Positions 14,411 through 22,999 of a stretch of 59,081 nucleotides of DNA are shown piece after piece. Positions within the stretch are counted from its first letter, which is position 1, and the number at the start of each line of letters is the position of its first letter. This DNA is from a virus: IMG/VR virus record IMGVR_UViG_3300033143_004027, positions 1 through 59,081 of that record. One strand, written 5' to 3'. A program made the position numbers and the translations under genes. The notes under the pieces were generated by a model. The model did no database searches. It worked only from the letters and a program-made list of their open reading frames with translations, and was not told where the DNA came from.

Positions 14411-14837
14411 CTGTCTCCCCCTTTATGAATACTTGCTTGAACTGATGTGCCGGCATCGCCACCATCTGACCGTGAAAGTCAAAGTAGCAGATGGCGTTTT
14501 CGACCTGACTACCCGTCGGCTTGTAGACAACGACCTCCCAGGGCTTGGTCTTTTCACAATAATCATCCCTCGCCCAAACCTTCTGCGTTGCTACAAATAG
14601 CTGGTAGTGCGCATTCTCAAGCAGCGACCATATCCCCTTCGGCCCCGCTCGCCATTTCCAGCTTTTGACCTCGCAAACAATCAACTGACCGTCGAAGCCA
14701 AGGCCAGAGCAATCCCACAATTCCTTCCAATCGCGAATGCTGCCCTGTTCATCAGGTTCGGTATCAGGCCAGAAGTAACGGGCAACCTCCGACTCTACCC
14801 GCTTACTGCGTTGTAAGATGCTAAGTTTGGTCGCCAT
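14403..14837 (-). CDS. Small PD-(D/E)XK-like nuclease
   Basis: 144 residues from ATG 14837 (MATKLSILQRSKRVESEVAR), with AGGGGGATTCCG upstream. GFDGQLIVCEVKSW carries the Asp ... Glu-x-Lys core of restriction-like and Holliday-junction-resolvase-like nucleases. In a phage it could trim branched DNA before packaging. Weaker match than the nuclease at 4554. Confidence 0.55.
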   Translation of the reverse strand: MATKLSILQRSKRVESEVARYFWPDTEPDEQGSIRDWKELWDCSGLGFDGQLIVCEVKSWKWRAGPKGIWSLLENAHYQLFVATQKVWARDDYCEKTKPWEVVVYKPTGSQVENAICYFDFHGQMVAMPAHQFKQVFIKGETDA

Positions 14838-14847
14838 CGGAATCCCC

Positions 14848-15096
14848 CTATCTTGATAAGATAATCCCTTCACAGTCAGCCCTGGCCTTCTCGCCGTCAA
14901 AAAATGCAACCTCGTGGCGGCCCTCCCACCACTCGTCCTCCGAGTTGACGTTCTTCCTGATTAAACGCTTGACGATATGTGCGGCTACCAACGAGTCAAC
15001 CCCGCCTTCGTATCCATCAACAAAAACTTCCATATCATCAGGATATTCAGCAAGTATGTCACACAACTCTTTGATGGTCAAACCGTTTTCAGCCAT
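14848..15096 (-). CDS. Conserved small phage protein of unknown function
   Basis: 82 residues beginning MAENGLTIKELCDILAEYPD, followed by MEVFVDGYEGGVDS. The pattern of an N-terminal helix, YPxDxxV and a DGYEGG turn is shared by many small uncharacterised phage and plasmid proteins. AAGGGGGACTCCG precedes the ATG. Confidence 0.55.
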   Translation of the reverse strand: MAENGLTIKELCDILAEYPDDMEVFVDGYEGGVDSLVAAHIVKRLIRKNVNSEDEWWEGRHEVAFFDGEKARADCEGIILSR

Positions 15097-16144
15097 CGGA
15101 GTCCCCCTTATGTCCTCGCAGGTAAGTCAGGTAATCAACCCCGCCATAGAAGTCCAGTGTCACCCAAAACTTGCGCTCGTCGGGCCAGAGAATAATCACC
15201 GGCACCGACACATAATCCAGCGGGTTGACTGTCTCGTAACCCAGCGACCGACCGTAACTGTCGCGAACCTTGAAAGTTCCAGCCCGAACAAAGACTCCCC
15301 ATCGCCCTTGCTCGTTGGCATAGCTAATAGCCGGTTCGTGCTTGTCGCCGGTGATGCTTATATCAAACGGGCCGTGCTCGCGAAAGAGACGCTTGGCACC
15401 AGCGGTAGCATCGTAAATACTATTGCCCCGAAACTTGTGCCACATACCGATAGAATAGGGCTGCTCACCGACAATGAGGTTGAGTTTGCCACCAGGCCCG
15501 AGGAAAACGGCCTCGCCCTTTCGGGCAAGATATTCGGCGGTATCAAAGTCGCTCACCCGCGTCTCAAAGTATTCGTGCTGCCCGCCGGTATTAGCCAGCA
15601 ACTTCGGTGCCCAGCGTGTCCATATCCAACGGGCAAGTTGCTTCTGATAGCGAGGGCGGACAATCTGCTCATAGCGACCCGACTCGTGGGATAATGCCAC
15701 GAAGTTGTCAACCGAGTCCCCGTTGTCGCAGACAAAGAGGCCAGGGGTTTCAATAATGCGGTTGATGACATTGCCGAGGAGCCGGTGATTAGTGCCAGCA
15801 TTGCCGATGTGCTGGTCGGAGGTTACGGCTATGCCGATGGGGAGTTCCGTGTCTATGGTAATATCAGCTTCATACTGCTCTATATCTGCTTGCTGGAGAA
15901 GTTCACCATAGGCGCAGACCTCTTCAAAGAGGTCGCCCTCCCAACCGTCGGGCGGGCGCTTGAGGTTCGTGATTTCTGCGGAGGGTTCGTCGGAGGCTTC
16001 GTCAATGAGACGCGCAGCCTTGAATGCCCTGCCCCAGCTACCACCCCACTTGGCACCGATAGCGGTAACAGCAGCACGCCGACTACCGTGGACAGCGACC
16101 AACTCGCGCAACTGGTACGCAGTAAAGTCCGATGGTTTTAACAT
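15089..16144 (-). CDS. Calcineurin-like metallophosphoesterase with N-terminal HTH-like segment
   Basis: 351 residues. Metal-binding motifs in order: SDQHIGN (Asp, His), DNGDSVDN (Asp, Asn-like), GGQHEYF in place of GNHE, and ITGDKHEP in place of GHTH. Residues 1-50 (LRELVAVHGSRRAAVTAIG) look like a helical DNA-binding segment. Phage relatives are often annotated as DNA-repair or polynucleotide phosphatases; the true substrate is unknown. Promoter motif C lies just upstream. Confidence 0.75.
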   Translation of the reverse strand: MLKPSDFTAYQLRELVAVHGSRRAAVTAIGAKWGGSWGRAFKAARLIDEASDEPSAEITNLKRPPDGWEGDLFEEVCAYGELLQQADIEQYEADITIDTELPIGIAVTSDQHIGNAGTNHRLLGNVINRIIETPGLFVCDNGDSVDNFVALSHESGRYEQIVRPRYQKQLARWIWTRWAPKLLANTGGQHEYFETRVSDFDTAEYLARKGEAVFLGPGGKLNLIVGEQPYSIGMWHKFRGNSIYDATAGAKRLFREHGPFDISITGDKHEPAISYANEQGRWGVFVRAGTFKVRDSYGRSLGYETVNPLDYVSVPVIILWPDERKFWVTLDFYGGVDYLTYLRGHKGDSDG

Positions 16145-16165
16145 TGATTCCCCCTTATTAGAATT

Positions 16166-16194
16166 AGAATACCCTGCGTAGACAGCGATTAAAC
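16166..16194 (-). promoter_or_regulatory. Recurrent phage promoter motif, copy C
   Basis: GTTTAA, 17 bases ending in GGG, TATTCT, immediately after the stop of the upstream gene and 22 bases before the phosphoesterase start. Confidence 0.6.
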
Positions 16195-16470
16195 CTATCG
16201 CGCCAGAAGCGTATCCAACTTTCTATTCATCTCACGCAAGTCTGCTCGCAACAAATCAAGTTGCTTCTCTGTCCGCTGTTGGTCTTGCCGCGCATCTGTC
16301 TTCGTCTGATATGTCTGCGCGGCCTCGATGCGTGGCAGGGCCGACCTTGCCTGGAAGGATACTGCGCCCCAGGCGGCGGCCCCTGTAATAAAGAGGCCAA
16401 TAACTATCGGTAGTAACCATTTCGGAATTGTAACGCCGCCATTTCCATTGTTCTCGAAAAGTGGCATCAT
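16195..16470 (-). CDS. Membrane-anchored coiled-coil protein
   Basis: 91 residues from ATG 16470 (MMPLFENNGNGG), with TTAGGAGAC upstream. A transmembrane helix (WLLPIVIGLFITGAAAWG) is followed by a coiled coil (RTEKQLDLLRADLREMNRKL). The layout resembles phage XhlA/Rz-like lysis accessories, but the gene sits at the end of the tail-fibre block. Confidence 0.5.
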   Translation of the reverse strand: MMPLFENNGNGGVTIPKWLLPIVIGLFITGAAAWGAVSFQARSALPRIEAAQTYQTKTDARQDQQRTEKQLDLLRADLREMNRKLDTLLAR

Positions 16471-16477
16471 TAGTCTC

Positions 16478-16813
16478 CTAAGGTACTGCTCGAATATCAA
16501 GGTGAAACTTGTCAATAAATGTATGATTTGTGCTCGTCGAGTATCTCCACTCTACGGTATGCAAGTCGGCGGAGATGGAGCCCGCGGTGCCGTCCAGTGT
16601 ATAGCGCAAGTACACGCCGTCAATATCGAAGTCAGCGTCAGAGTCCGTTATTGGGCCGACGCGGACAGTCCCGCTGCTATCGTATAGTGTGAAGGTGCCC
16701 GTGGATATAGTGAACGCCGACGAGTCCCGCTCCAATACCTGGTTTTCCAAGTCGCGGCGTTCGCCTATGTAAAATGGGTCAGCGTATTCTTTTATGTCTT
16801 CGGGTTCACTCAC
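16478..16813 (-). CDS. Virion-associated beta protein
   Basis: 111 residues, all beta in character (SSAFTISTGTFTLYDSSG, GVYLRYTLDGTAG, TFIDKFHLDIR), like small domains found in phage tail and baseplate proteins. GTG start overlapping the previous stop (GTGA). Probably a structural or fibre-attachment protein. Confidence 0.55.
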   Translation of the reverse strand: MSEPEDIKEYADPFYIGERRDLENQVLERDSSAFTISTGTFTLYDSSGTVRVGPITDSDADFDIDGVYLRYTLDGTAGSISADLHTVEWRYSTSTNHTFIDKFHLDIRAVP

Positions 16814-18213
16814 GATGTCGGTTTCCCTCCGAACTTTTCAATAACAGGGTAGCCTTCGAGGAGCTTGTCAAGTGGCTTGCCCTTGAGCAGTTTGACGACA
16901 GGGTAGCCCTCTAAGTAGACACGGAGGAACGTCTGCAGGGCAGTACTACCGCCGAGGAATATGATTTCGCCGCCATTGGCAACTACTGCCGAGACTGCTT
17001 CTCTTTCACCGCCGTTGAATACTGCAAGGCCACCACCGGCTAACCGTGCAACGACCGCCTCCATTTCACCGCCCAGGAATATAGCGAGGCCGCCGTTGGC
17101 GTGGCTATAGGCCGCTGTCGTCGGCACCTCGCTCCCCACCGTCCAGAACGCGTCGTTATCGTTCTGGCAGTTGTAGGTTGTGGCTATCCAGTCGGCAGAG
17201 CGGTCGGTACTAGCTATTGCTATCTCGTCAGCCGAGCCGTCATAATAATAGTCATCATGGGCTCCCGCCCGCCCCAGAGACAGGTAATAGGTATCACTGT
17301 TAGGCATATCTGCTGCGATGCTATCTGTATTATCAAGGCTACCATCTAAATAGAACAATACTGCATCTGTTGTCTCGTTAAATGTAATTACAACCTGCTT
17401 CCAAGTACCCGTGCCTATGTCAGTTGACGCAGTTGCTTCTCGCCAAGTACCATCGTTGAATAGGAACGTTGGTATATTTGTATTACTTGCATACGGCCCC
17501 AGCACCATACCATAGCTACAAGGACTGAGTGTACTGCGTTTTCCAAAAACCCAGAATGTATTATTAACTCCCGACAAAGACTCTGGCTTCAGCCAAGCTG
17601 AAAGTGTTATTGCCCCCGTGATTTCCAGCGAAACATCATTTCCGCAAGCAATATAGTCACTGCTCCCGGATTCAAAGTCCTGGCCCAGTCCCACCTTTCC
17701 CGTCTTGCCTGCCGCACTAACCTCATCATCCCCATCATTGCCATTGTCAGACAGGTCTTTGTAAACATCCGCAGTCCCCGTACCTGCCGCGCTTTCGTGC
17801 AGCCCATAACGAGCGGCCCACCCATCCGCGTTCAGGTACACAGTCTGCTGCTGGTCGGTGGTGCCGTTGTCGCGGTAGTAAAGTCGCAGGACTGTATCGG
17901 CAGCCGAGGCCACCGACGGAACGAGAATATGGCAGACCAGTAGCCGCGAACCGTCCGCAGCGTTATACTCAACCGTCGTATGCTTGAGCTGAGTGCTGCC
18001 ATCATTGAGCGTTATCGCAATATCCTTCGTGTAGTCAACAACGGTCGTAAATATATTGGCCGCGCCGCCCTCGTAATTGACGCTGTTCGCCTGGTCAATA
18101 ACCAGCACAGCAGGGAAGCCAGACTCGCCACCGTCGGGCATACCAGCGGGAACTTGAGCAGAATTGATTGTTATCGGACAGTAAGCCGACCAGTCCGACT
18201 CGGTGAAGGCCAT
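16810..18213 (-). CDS. Adhesin-like tail protein: DUF2341-like, LamG-like, repeats
   Basis: 467 residues. The N-terminus (ITINSAQVPAGM, FPAVLVIDQ) resembles DUF2341. Residues ~165-345 form a LamG/concanavalin-type domain (ITLSAWLKPESLSG, WKQVVITFNETTDAVLFYLD). The C-terminus holds three copies of GG-x-x-IF-x-GGE (GGLAIFLGGE, GGLAVFNGGE, GGEIIFLGG) and then two LEGYPV-K repeats. Such architecture suits a receptor-binding or glycan-binding fibre. The GGE repeats recur in the protein at 22095. Confidence 0.65.
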   Translation of the reverse strand: MAFTESDWSAYCPITINSAQVPAGMPDGGESGFPAVLVIDQANSVNYEGGAANIFTTVVDYTKDIAITLNDGSTQLKHTTVEYNAADGSRLLVCHILVPSVASAADTVLRLYYRDNGTTDQQQTVYLNADGWAARYGLHESAAGTGTADVYKDLSDNGNDGDDEVSAAGKTGKVGLGQDFESGSSDYIACGNDVSLEITGAITLSAWLKPESLSGVNNTFWVFGKRSTLSPCSYGMVLGPYASNTNIPTFLFNDGTWREATASTDIGTGTWKQVVITFNETTDAVLFYLDGSLDNTDSIAADMPNSDTYYLSLGRAGAHDDYYYDGSADEIAIASTDRSADWIATTYNCQNDNDAFWTVGSEVPTTAAYSHANGGLAIFLGGEMEAVVARLAGGGLAVFNGGEREAVSAVVANGGEIIFLGGSTALQTFLRVYLEGYPVVKLLKGKPLDKLLEGYPVIEKFGGKPTS

Positions 18214-18216
18214 TGG

Positions 18217-18432
18217 CTACCCCTTGAATGTTTCTTTGAGTTCCGCGATTATAGCGGCCCGTAACTGGCCCGCTGCTTTCGTGGCCGCACTATTGTCAAG
18301 CTGAGCAACGACGGCCTTCAGTTGCGTGACCGCTCCCTGCGCCTGGTCTTTTAGATTGCCAATATCCTTCTTCACTTGTCCCTCATCCAGGTCAGTCAGG
18401 ACTTCCTGCAAAGTCATATCTGCTATTGCCAT
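18217..18432 (-). CDS. Small coiled-coil protein, fibre block
   Basis: 71 residues, one long amphipathic helix (VKKDIGNLKDQAQGAVTQL). TAAGGAGG precedes the ATG. Possibly a trimerisation or chaperone element for the neighbouring adhesins. Confidence 0.5.
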   Translation of the reverse strand: MAIADMTLQEVLTDLDEGQVKKDIGNLKDQAQGAVTQLKAVVAQLDNSAATKAAGQLRAAIIAELKETFKG

Positions 18433-18444
18433 CTTACTGCCTCC

Positions 18445-18879
18445 TTACTTCAGTTGCAGGTATGCCGTCAGCGTAAGCGAGTCGCCATCGTTTATTGTTC
18501 GTTCGGGGCTTATGTCGCCGGACGCATAAAGGTTAGCCGAGCCGCCGAGTTCACCAGGAATTGCTTCGTCCGTCAGGAACCACCTATTGACAGTTCCCAT
18601 ATTATTGCCAGAGGCCGTAAATGTGACGGGAGTCATAGCAGCCTGCCAGGACGGACTGGTGGGCGTTATAGTGAAGTCTATCGGGCTGGCGGCCAATAGC
18701 TGCCGCGAATAACCGCTTTCCGTACCATACGGTTCGCCCAGAATATCTGATACGCGGTCGGACTCCACCAGTGTGTCACTGGCAAGGCCCAAGGCGAAAG
18801 TGGTCGCTGGGCTCTGCTCGCCGCTGAATAATATCTGTAGGGCGGCAGACTCACCGCTGTCGTGGAAAATGAAAGGCAT
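18445..18879 (-). CDS. Putative virion structural protein
   Basis: 144 residues from ATG 18879 (MPFIFHDSGESAALQILF), placed by TAGGAG. Beta-rich with a Thr/Ser-rich centre and an ending typical of phage surface proteins (DGDSLTLTAYLQLK). Unassigned. Confidence 0.5.
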   Translation of the reverse strand: MPFIFHDSGESAALQILFSGEQSPATTFALGLASDTLVESDRVSDILGEPYGTESGYSRQLLAASPIDFTITPTSPSWQAAMTPVTFTASGNNMGTVNRWFLTDEAIPGELGGSANLYASGDISPERTINDGDSLTLTAYLQLK

Positions 18880-18914
18880 CTGTCTCAACTCCTATATGAA
18901 GGGATTGCTCTGGT

Positions 18915-19541
18915 TTAGCACTCGTGAAACTCTACTTCAACTGCTACCGTTCGCGTCGCGCCCGCCTTGTTGACCATCTGCAGCAGGTAGCTGTTGCCGG
19001 CTTCTAATATCCAGTTGCCCGCATCTGTGCTGCCTGCGCGCGCCGCCTGCGAACCCATTACGCCGCTAAGCAGCGTGTTGTCGGTGTCGGCGGAAGTATC
19101 AATGCCTGTAACCTGTGTGTACATGGTAGCGCCAAACTGCCCGTCGCCCTGGTTATTTTGGTTCTTGCTAACAATAAGTAGCTCGGTGCCGCCGTGGGCA
19201 ATGGAAGAAGACATAGCGTACATATCAAAGTTCCACTGTCCCTCGGATTGCATTCGGAAGCCCATGTGCATATCGTTAGTGGCGTCGGGAATAATCATCA
19301 GCGTGGCGCTGCCGTCATCCACAATATCATCATAGCGGTGTGAGGCAATGCCCAACATACCACTGTTCGCCAATACATGGGGATACTCAATAGTTGCCAA
19401 CCCTGACGCCACGACCGCCACCATCTCGCTGTCGCCGCTAATCCTGGTCCGTGCACTGCCGTTGCTGTCTATATCCAAGGCATTATATGCACTGCCACCG
19501 CGTATATGAACACCGGGTACGTATCTGTCTCCTGCTGCCAT
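18915..19541 (-). CDS. Putative virion structural protein
   Basis: 208 residues, beta-rich, no signal peptide. Motifs such as SYLLQMVNKAGATRTVAVEVEF resemble the ends of head-decoration and tail proteins. It follows the terminator at 19598 and so may have its own promoter, which I cannot identify with confidence. Confidence 0.5.
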   Translation of the reverse strand: MAAGDRYVPGVHIRGGSAYNALDIDSNGSARTRISGDSEMVAVVASGLATIEYPHVLANSGMLGIASHRYDDIVDDGSATLMIIPDATNDMHMGFRMQSEGQWNFDMYAMSSSIAHGGTELLIVSKNQNNQGDGQFGATMYTQVTGIDTSADTDNTLLSGVMGSQAARAGSTDAGNWILEAGNSYLLQMVNKAGATRTVAVEVEFHEC

Positions 19542-19597
19542 GATAAACCGTCCTTAAACGAGAATTGGTTTCTCAATTCCCCCATTATGTATGCAAG

Positions 19598-19622
19598 AAA
19601 AAGGCCCCGCGAAAGCGAGGCC
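19598..19622 (-). terminator. Intrinsic terminator
   Basis: GGCCTCGC, loop TTTC, GCGGGGCC (one G-U), followed by five T on the minus strand. It lies between the genes at 19662 and 19541. Confidence 0.85.
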
Positions 19623-19661
19623 GAGTATGTACACCTTATTGTATGAGTCTTGGGTCTGTCG

Positions 19662-19922
19662 CTATTCTATTGGTGTTTTGACCACACGCCCACGGTGCGC
19701 GGTATCAGATAGCGTAAACTCGCCGCCCTGTGTAATGCCATAGTTGTGGCTCCCGTCAAGTTTCGGCAAGCCGTGGCCAACCGCAATTTCTGTGCACCGC
19801 TCGCTGACTGCATTGTTCAATTTGGCCAGCTCTAATTCTGCCTGAGTCAGTTGTCGCTGTAAGTTGCTCAGTTCTGTCTGCTCTTGAACGGTGGCCAAGT
19901 AGCCAGTGCGAATAGTTGCCAT
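19662..19922 (-). CDS. Small coiled-coil protein
   Basis: 86 residues from ATG 19922, with CAAAGGGGGAAGC upstream; the extension to 19976 would cross promoter D. A heptad-like helix (TELSNLQRQLTQAELELAKL) is followed by a Gly-rich beta tail. Possibly a trimerising tail accessory. Confidence 0.5.
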   Translation of the reverse strand: MATIRTGYLATVQEQTELSNLQRQLTQAELELAKLNNAVSERCTEIAVGHGLPKLDGSHNYGITQGGEFTLSDTAHRGRVVKTPIE

Positions 19923-19953
19923 TAGCTTCCCCCTTTGATTGCTAATTTTAATA

Positions 19954-19982
19954 ATGATACCCACTGCGGATGGCAATTAAAC
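19954..19982 (-). promoter_or_regulatory. Recurrent phage promoter motif, copy D
   Basis: GTTTAA, 17 bases ending in GGG, TATCAT, just after the stop of the gene at 19984 and ~30 bases before the next start. Confidence 0.6.
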
Positions 19983-19983
19983 C

Positions 19984-21063
19984 CTATGCCCAAGATGCCC
20001 CTGATAAATCGCTTGAGATTGTCTGGAGGTCATCCGAAGTATCTGTATAGGCAAGGTAGACATTCCCGCCCGCCTGCACCCAACCGTCCCCAGTCTGGTT
20101 TCCAGTAACACCCATATCAATCTCAGTTTCCACATCGTAGCTGCTACCATTCCAGCGCAGAAGATTGAGCTTCAGGTTATTGCTGCTGTCCTTACAAACT
20201 ATCATCACATCTCGGCTCGCGGGAAGTGGTATTGCTGCTGGGTCTGTCCTGTCGGCTCTGATTAGCACGGGTGCACTCCAGGTGTCATTGTCATAATAGA
20301 TATACTGGCAATCACCGTCAAGGTCAAAGGCCACATAGCGGCGGCCACCAGGTTGGAGCCAGGCAGTATGATTAGGCACGCCCTCGGCAAGTATTACCTC
20401 ATCATCACCATCGGTTTCACGCCGCTCATATAGATTGTCTGCTGATGCCGAATAGACCCAAACGGGGCTACCCACCTCCGCCTCCAGTGCCGCCACAGTA
20501 ACGGGCAGTGTCCACTCGACATAAAGTTGAGGCCCGTAGCTGCCATAGTCATGGCTGTAGAACTCAGATGCTTCGGGTTGGGTGCTACCACTATAGAGAC
20601 TAAAGCCCATATAAGCAGGTGGCGAATAGTCTTCTAGATTAACATACCACTGGATAGAATCAGTAAGGGGGATAACCCCCAGCCCGTGTTGCCAGTAACT
20701 ATTTATGGGTGTCCAGTCGGGGAGGCCTGCCGAGTCGTAATGTCCCTCCTCGAAATCGGAGAAGTCTGTTGGGCGTGGGTAATTTGCGGTTGTAAGTTCA
20801 AGGCGTGTTCCAGAATAAACTGTAATAAACTGGGGCAGTTTTTCATTCCCTTGGGCGGGCACCAGCCGGAGGCGGGCATCGGTTATAGTTGCGTTAGCAG
20901 GAACGGAAATCTGAAAGCGCCCAGACATTCCCCAACTACTACCCATAAAGATATATTCACACCTGATAGTTGTATCGTCAACGGGGAGCCAAGTATCCAT
21001 CGGCGTTGCCCGCCAACCCCTGTCATCATTTCCGCTTAGAATATTATAGGTTGCGCTTGGCAC
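19984..21063 (-). CDS. Putative tail fibre or adhesin
   Basis: 359 residues. Residues ~50-205 (ATITDARLRLVPAQG ... GPQLYVEWTLPV) resemble the DNRLRE/CBM96-like beta-sandwich found in surface proteins. The second half alternates short beta repeats (LYERRETDGDDEVILAEG, RRYVAFDLDGD, GNVYLAYTDTSDDL), which may form a beta-propeller. Fits a host-recognition protein. Confidence 0.55.
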   Translation of the reverse strand: MPSATYNILSGNDDRGWRATPMDTWLPVDDTTIRCEYIFMGSSWGMSGRFQISVPANATITDARLRLVPAQGNEKLPQFITVYSGTRLELTTANYPRPTDFSDFEEGHYDSAGLPDWTPINSYWQHGLGVIPLTDSIQWYVNLEDYSPPAYMGFSLYSGSTQPEASEFYSHDYGSYGPQLYVEWTLPVTVAALEAEVGSPVWVYSASADNLYERRETDGDDEVILAEGVPNHTAWLQPGGRRYVAFDLDGDCQYIYYDNDTWSAPVLIRADRTDPAAIPLPASRDVMIVCKDSSNNLKLNLLRWNGSSYDVETEIDMGVTGNQTGDGWVQAGGNVYLAYTDTSDDLQTISSDLSGASWA

Positions 21064-21123
21064 TGCCTCCCCCCATCGGGCCCTGCCCTGTATTTGCTAT
21101 TTGAATATTTGGCATAAGTATTC

Positions 21124-22041
21124 CTATAGGACGCGGGGTTCCCGTGCGGGCCTTGCCCCCAGCTTGTAAACATTCTTTTCGGGCTGCCAGCGAACGGTGT
21201 AGTATTCTCCACCCGTCACATAAACATCGCGCAGGGGCGGCAGGTAGTTATCATCCCAATACGTTACAAGCCCATCCCCCATACACGACCAGCAGGTGCC
21301 GTGTTCCCATCCCAAGTACGGCAGCGGGTAATCGCAAGGATTAGGGTCAATGCCAGTGCCATTGCAAACGGAGCAAACCTTGTCTTTTACCAAGAATGGC
21401 AGCGCACCTACTGCAATTTTGCTCAGCAAATTACCAGATAAATCATATTGCCATATCTGTGTCGGTCGGCGATAACGGACGCCCGACAGCACTACCCGAA
21501 GAACCCCGCCGGCAAAGTCCATGCCCCACTTGTGGCAATCGTAGTGTCCGGTGTCTGCGTCAATAGTTGCTTGCCACGCGCCCCCCGTTGTGAACCTGCC
21601 GATATAAGCCTTGGTCTCCGATGTTAGCCATAGGTGGCTACCATCCCAAGCAAGCCCAGTCGGAAACGGTAGAAACTCTTCGGGAATAGCCCAGCCCGCA
21701 AGTTCGCTTCCAGTTGTTGCAAACTGCCGTACCATTTGCCCGCATGAGTCTACTACCCAAAGATGTGTCCCGTCCCAAGCAATGTCCTGTATGCAACCAT
21801 TCACAACCTGCCATTGTACCGCCACATCGCCCGATGCACCGAGTCCATAGACGGTGCCACCAAAGGCCGTCCATAAATAGCCCCCGCCGAGACAGACATA
21901 TTGCAATTGGCGAGCCACGGTAGTGTGGTCGGCCTCTATCATCTCCACCTCGGGTACTGGCCAGTGGACGGTTGGCCACGGCTCAGCAACTGCCAGGCTA
22001 CCAGTTGCCAGCAACACTAAAACACAAATTAGCTTCTTCAT
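21124..22041 (-). CDS. Exported beta-propeller-like protein with a DnaJ-type zinc motif
   Basis: 305 residues from ATG 22041, with ACGGAGG upstream. A signal peptide (KKLICVLVLLATGSLAVA) is followed by propeller-type repeats (GGGYLWTAFGG, WDGTHLWVVDS, WDGSHLWLTSE). Near the end CSVCNGTG and CWSCMGDG make one DnaJ-type zinc site, odd in an exported protein. An exported rather than virion role is suggested. Promoter motif E precedes it. Confidence 0.6.
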   Translation of the reverse strand: MKKLICVLVLLATGSLAVAEPWPTVHWPVPEVEMIEADHTTVARQLQYVCLGGGYLWTAFGGTVYGLGASGDVAVQWQVVNGCIQDIAWDGTHLWVVDSCGQMVRQFATTGSELAGWAIPEEFLPFPTGLAWDGSHLWLTSETKAYIGRFTTGGAWQATIDADTGHYDCHKWGMDFAGGVLRVVLSGVRYRRPTQIWQYDLSGNLLSKIAVGALPFLVKDKVCSVCNGTGIDPNPCDYPLPYLGWEHGTCWSCMGDGLVTYWDDNYLPPLRDVYVTGGEYYTVRWQPEKNVYKLGARPAREPRVL

Positions 22042-22081
22042 CTTACTTGCCTCCGTGAGTTCTGGATTGGCACTTTCCAAC

Positions 22082-22109
22082 AGTATACCCAGACTCACGA
22101 TGATTTAAC
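22082..22109 (-). promoter_or_regulatory. Recurrent phage promoter motif, copy E
   Basis: GTTAAA, 16 bases ending in GGG, TATACT, about 40 bases before the start at 22041 and overlapping the end of the gene at 22095. Confidence 0.6.
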
Positions 22110-22346
22110 CTTCCCTCGCACCCAGTCCCACTCTGTTGTTGACTGCCCGCCGCCACGAAGCGTTATTGCCATCTCGCCACCCTCAAAGATTATGACGCCG
22201 CCCTCGCCGACATCGTGGTAAGGGCCAGTTACTGCTTGCCCACCGACAAAGATGATAGTGCCACCGTCGTTATGCCAATAAGGCATAATCTGCTCGCCGC
22301 CTGCAAAGACCGCAAGCCCCCCGTCAGCGTGGCTATAAGAGGCCAT
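22095..22346 (-). CDS. Short protein made of GGE repeats
   Basis: 83 residues, almost entirely three repeats of the type GG-x-x-IF-x-GG(E/Q) (GGLAVFAGGE, GGTIIFVGGQ, GGVIIFEGGE). The first unit, YSHADGGLAVF, is nearly the same as YSHANGGLAIF in the adhesin at 16810. Probably a virion surface or attachment module. Confidence 0.55.
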   Translation of the reverse strand: MASYSHADGGLAVFAGGEQIMPYWHNDGGTIIFVGGQAVTGPYHDVGEGGVIIFEGGEMAITLRGGGQSTTEWDWVRGKVKSS

Positions 22347-22348
22347 CA

Positions 22349-22999
22349 CTAACCCCCCACATAGGAACCGAAGCTGAACTGCTGCTTCACCGTTGGGTTC
22401 ATATAAGTGCCAGTCTGCCGAATATCACCGTCAATAAATAGCTGGCAACCATCTCCTCGCCCGACGAGCTTGACGCGCCGCCACGTTGTCATATTGATAG
22501 CCACATTGTCCTCGCCGTCTATGTTCACGCCGTCTGAACGCAACCAGGCGGTGTACTGCCGAGTCCCGTCAAAGATGCTCATAGCCGCGCCACGGTTTGC
22601 CCCGCTGCCACCGACGGACACACGAACCCGCGCCTCAAGTATACTGCCAGTTGCGTTATCTAATGTGGCCTGTATTGGCGAAGAATAGTACAGGTGCTCG
22701 TCATCAGTGTCATCGGTTATAGTGAACACATCACCGTCGCTGGAATGTGCCACGGTTCCCGAAAGCGTCTCTGCCCACGTGGGGGAGTCGGCGTCAGGGT
22801 CAACATCGCCCTTGTAGTAGACAAGCCACATATCGTCAATGAAGAACTTGTCGGCAGAGGCGGGTGTGCTGTCTATCAGTTCGCTCAGAAACTCGGCGCC
22901 CACTGCTTGCCGCGTGGTCAAGTCATATACCAGGACAGCCCTGCGTTCACCGGCGGCGCGGCGGAAAACCTTGATAAACCTATCGCTGGCTATGCTCAC
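22349..22999 (-). CDS. Virion protein with LamG-like domain
   Basis: 216 residues from GTG 22999. The second half (GSILEARVRVSVGG, YTAWLRSDGVNIDG, WRRVKLVGRGDGCQLFIDG) has the strand pattern of a concanavalin/LamG fold. It overlaps the cupin gene by 20 bases. Probably binds glycans on the host. Confidence 0.55.
   Translation of the reverse strand: MSIASDRFIKVFRRAAGERRAVLVYDLTTRQAVGAEFLSELIDSTPASADKFFIDDMWLVYYKGDVDPDADSPTWAETLSGTVAHSSDGDVFTITDDTDDEHLYYSSPIQATLDNATGSILEARVRVSVGGSGANRGAAMSIFDGTRQYTAWLRSDGVNIDGEDNVAINMTTWRRVKLVGRGDGCQLFIDGDIRQTGTYMNPTVKQQFSFGSYVGG

Noticed and set aside
14945-15694. Plus-strand open frame of 249 codons
   Set aside because: Shadow of the metallophosphoesterase, which has clear metal-binding motifs on the other strand.
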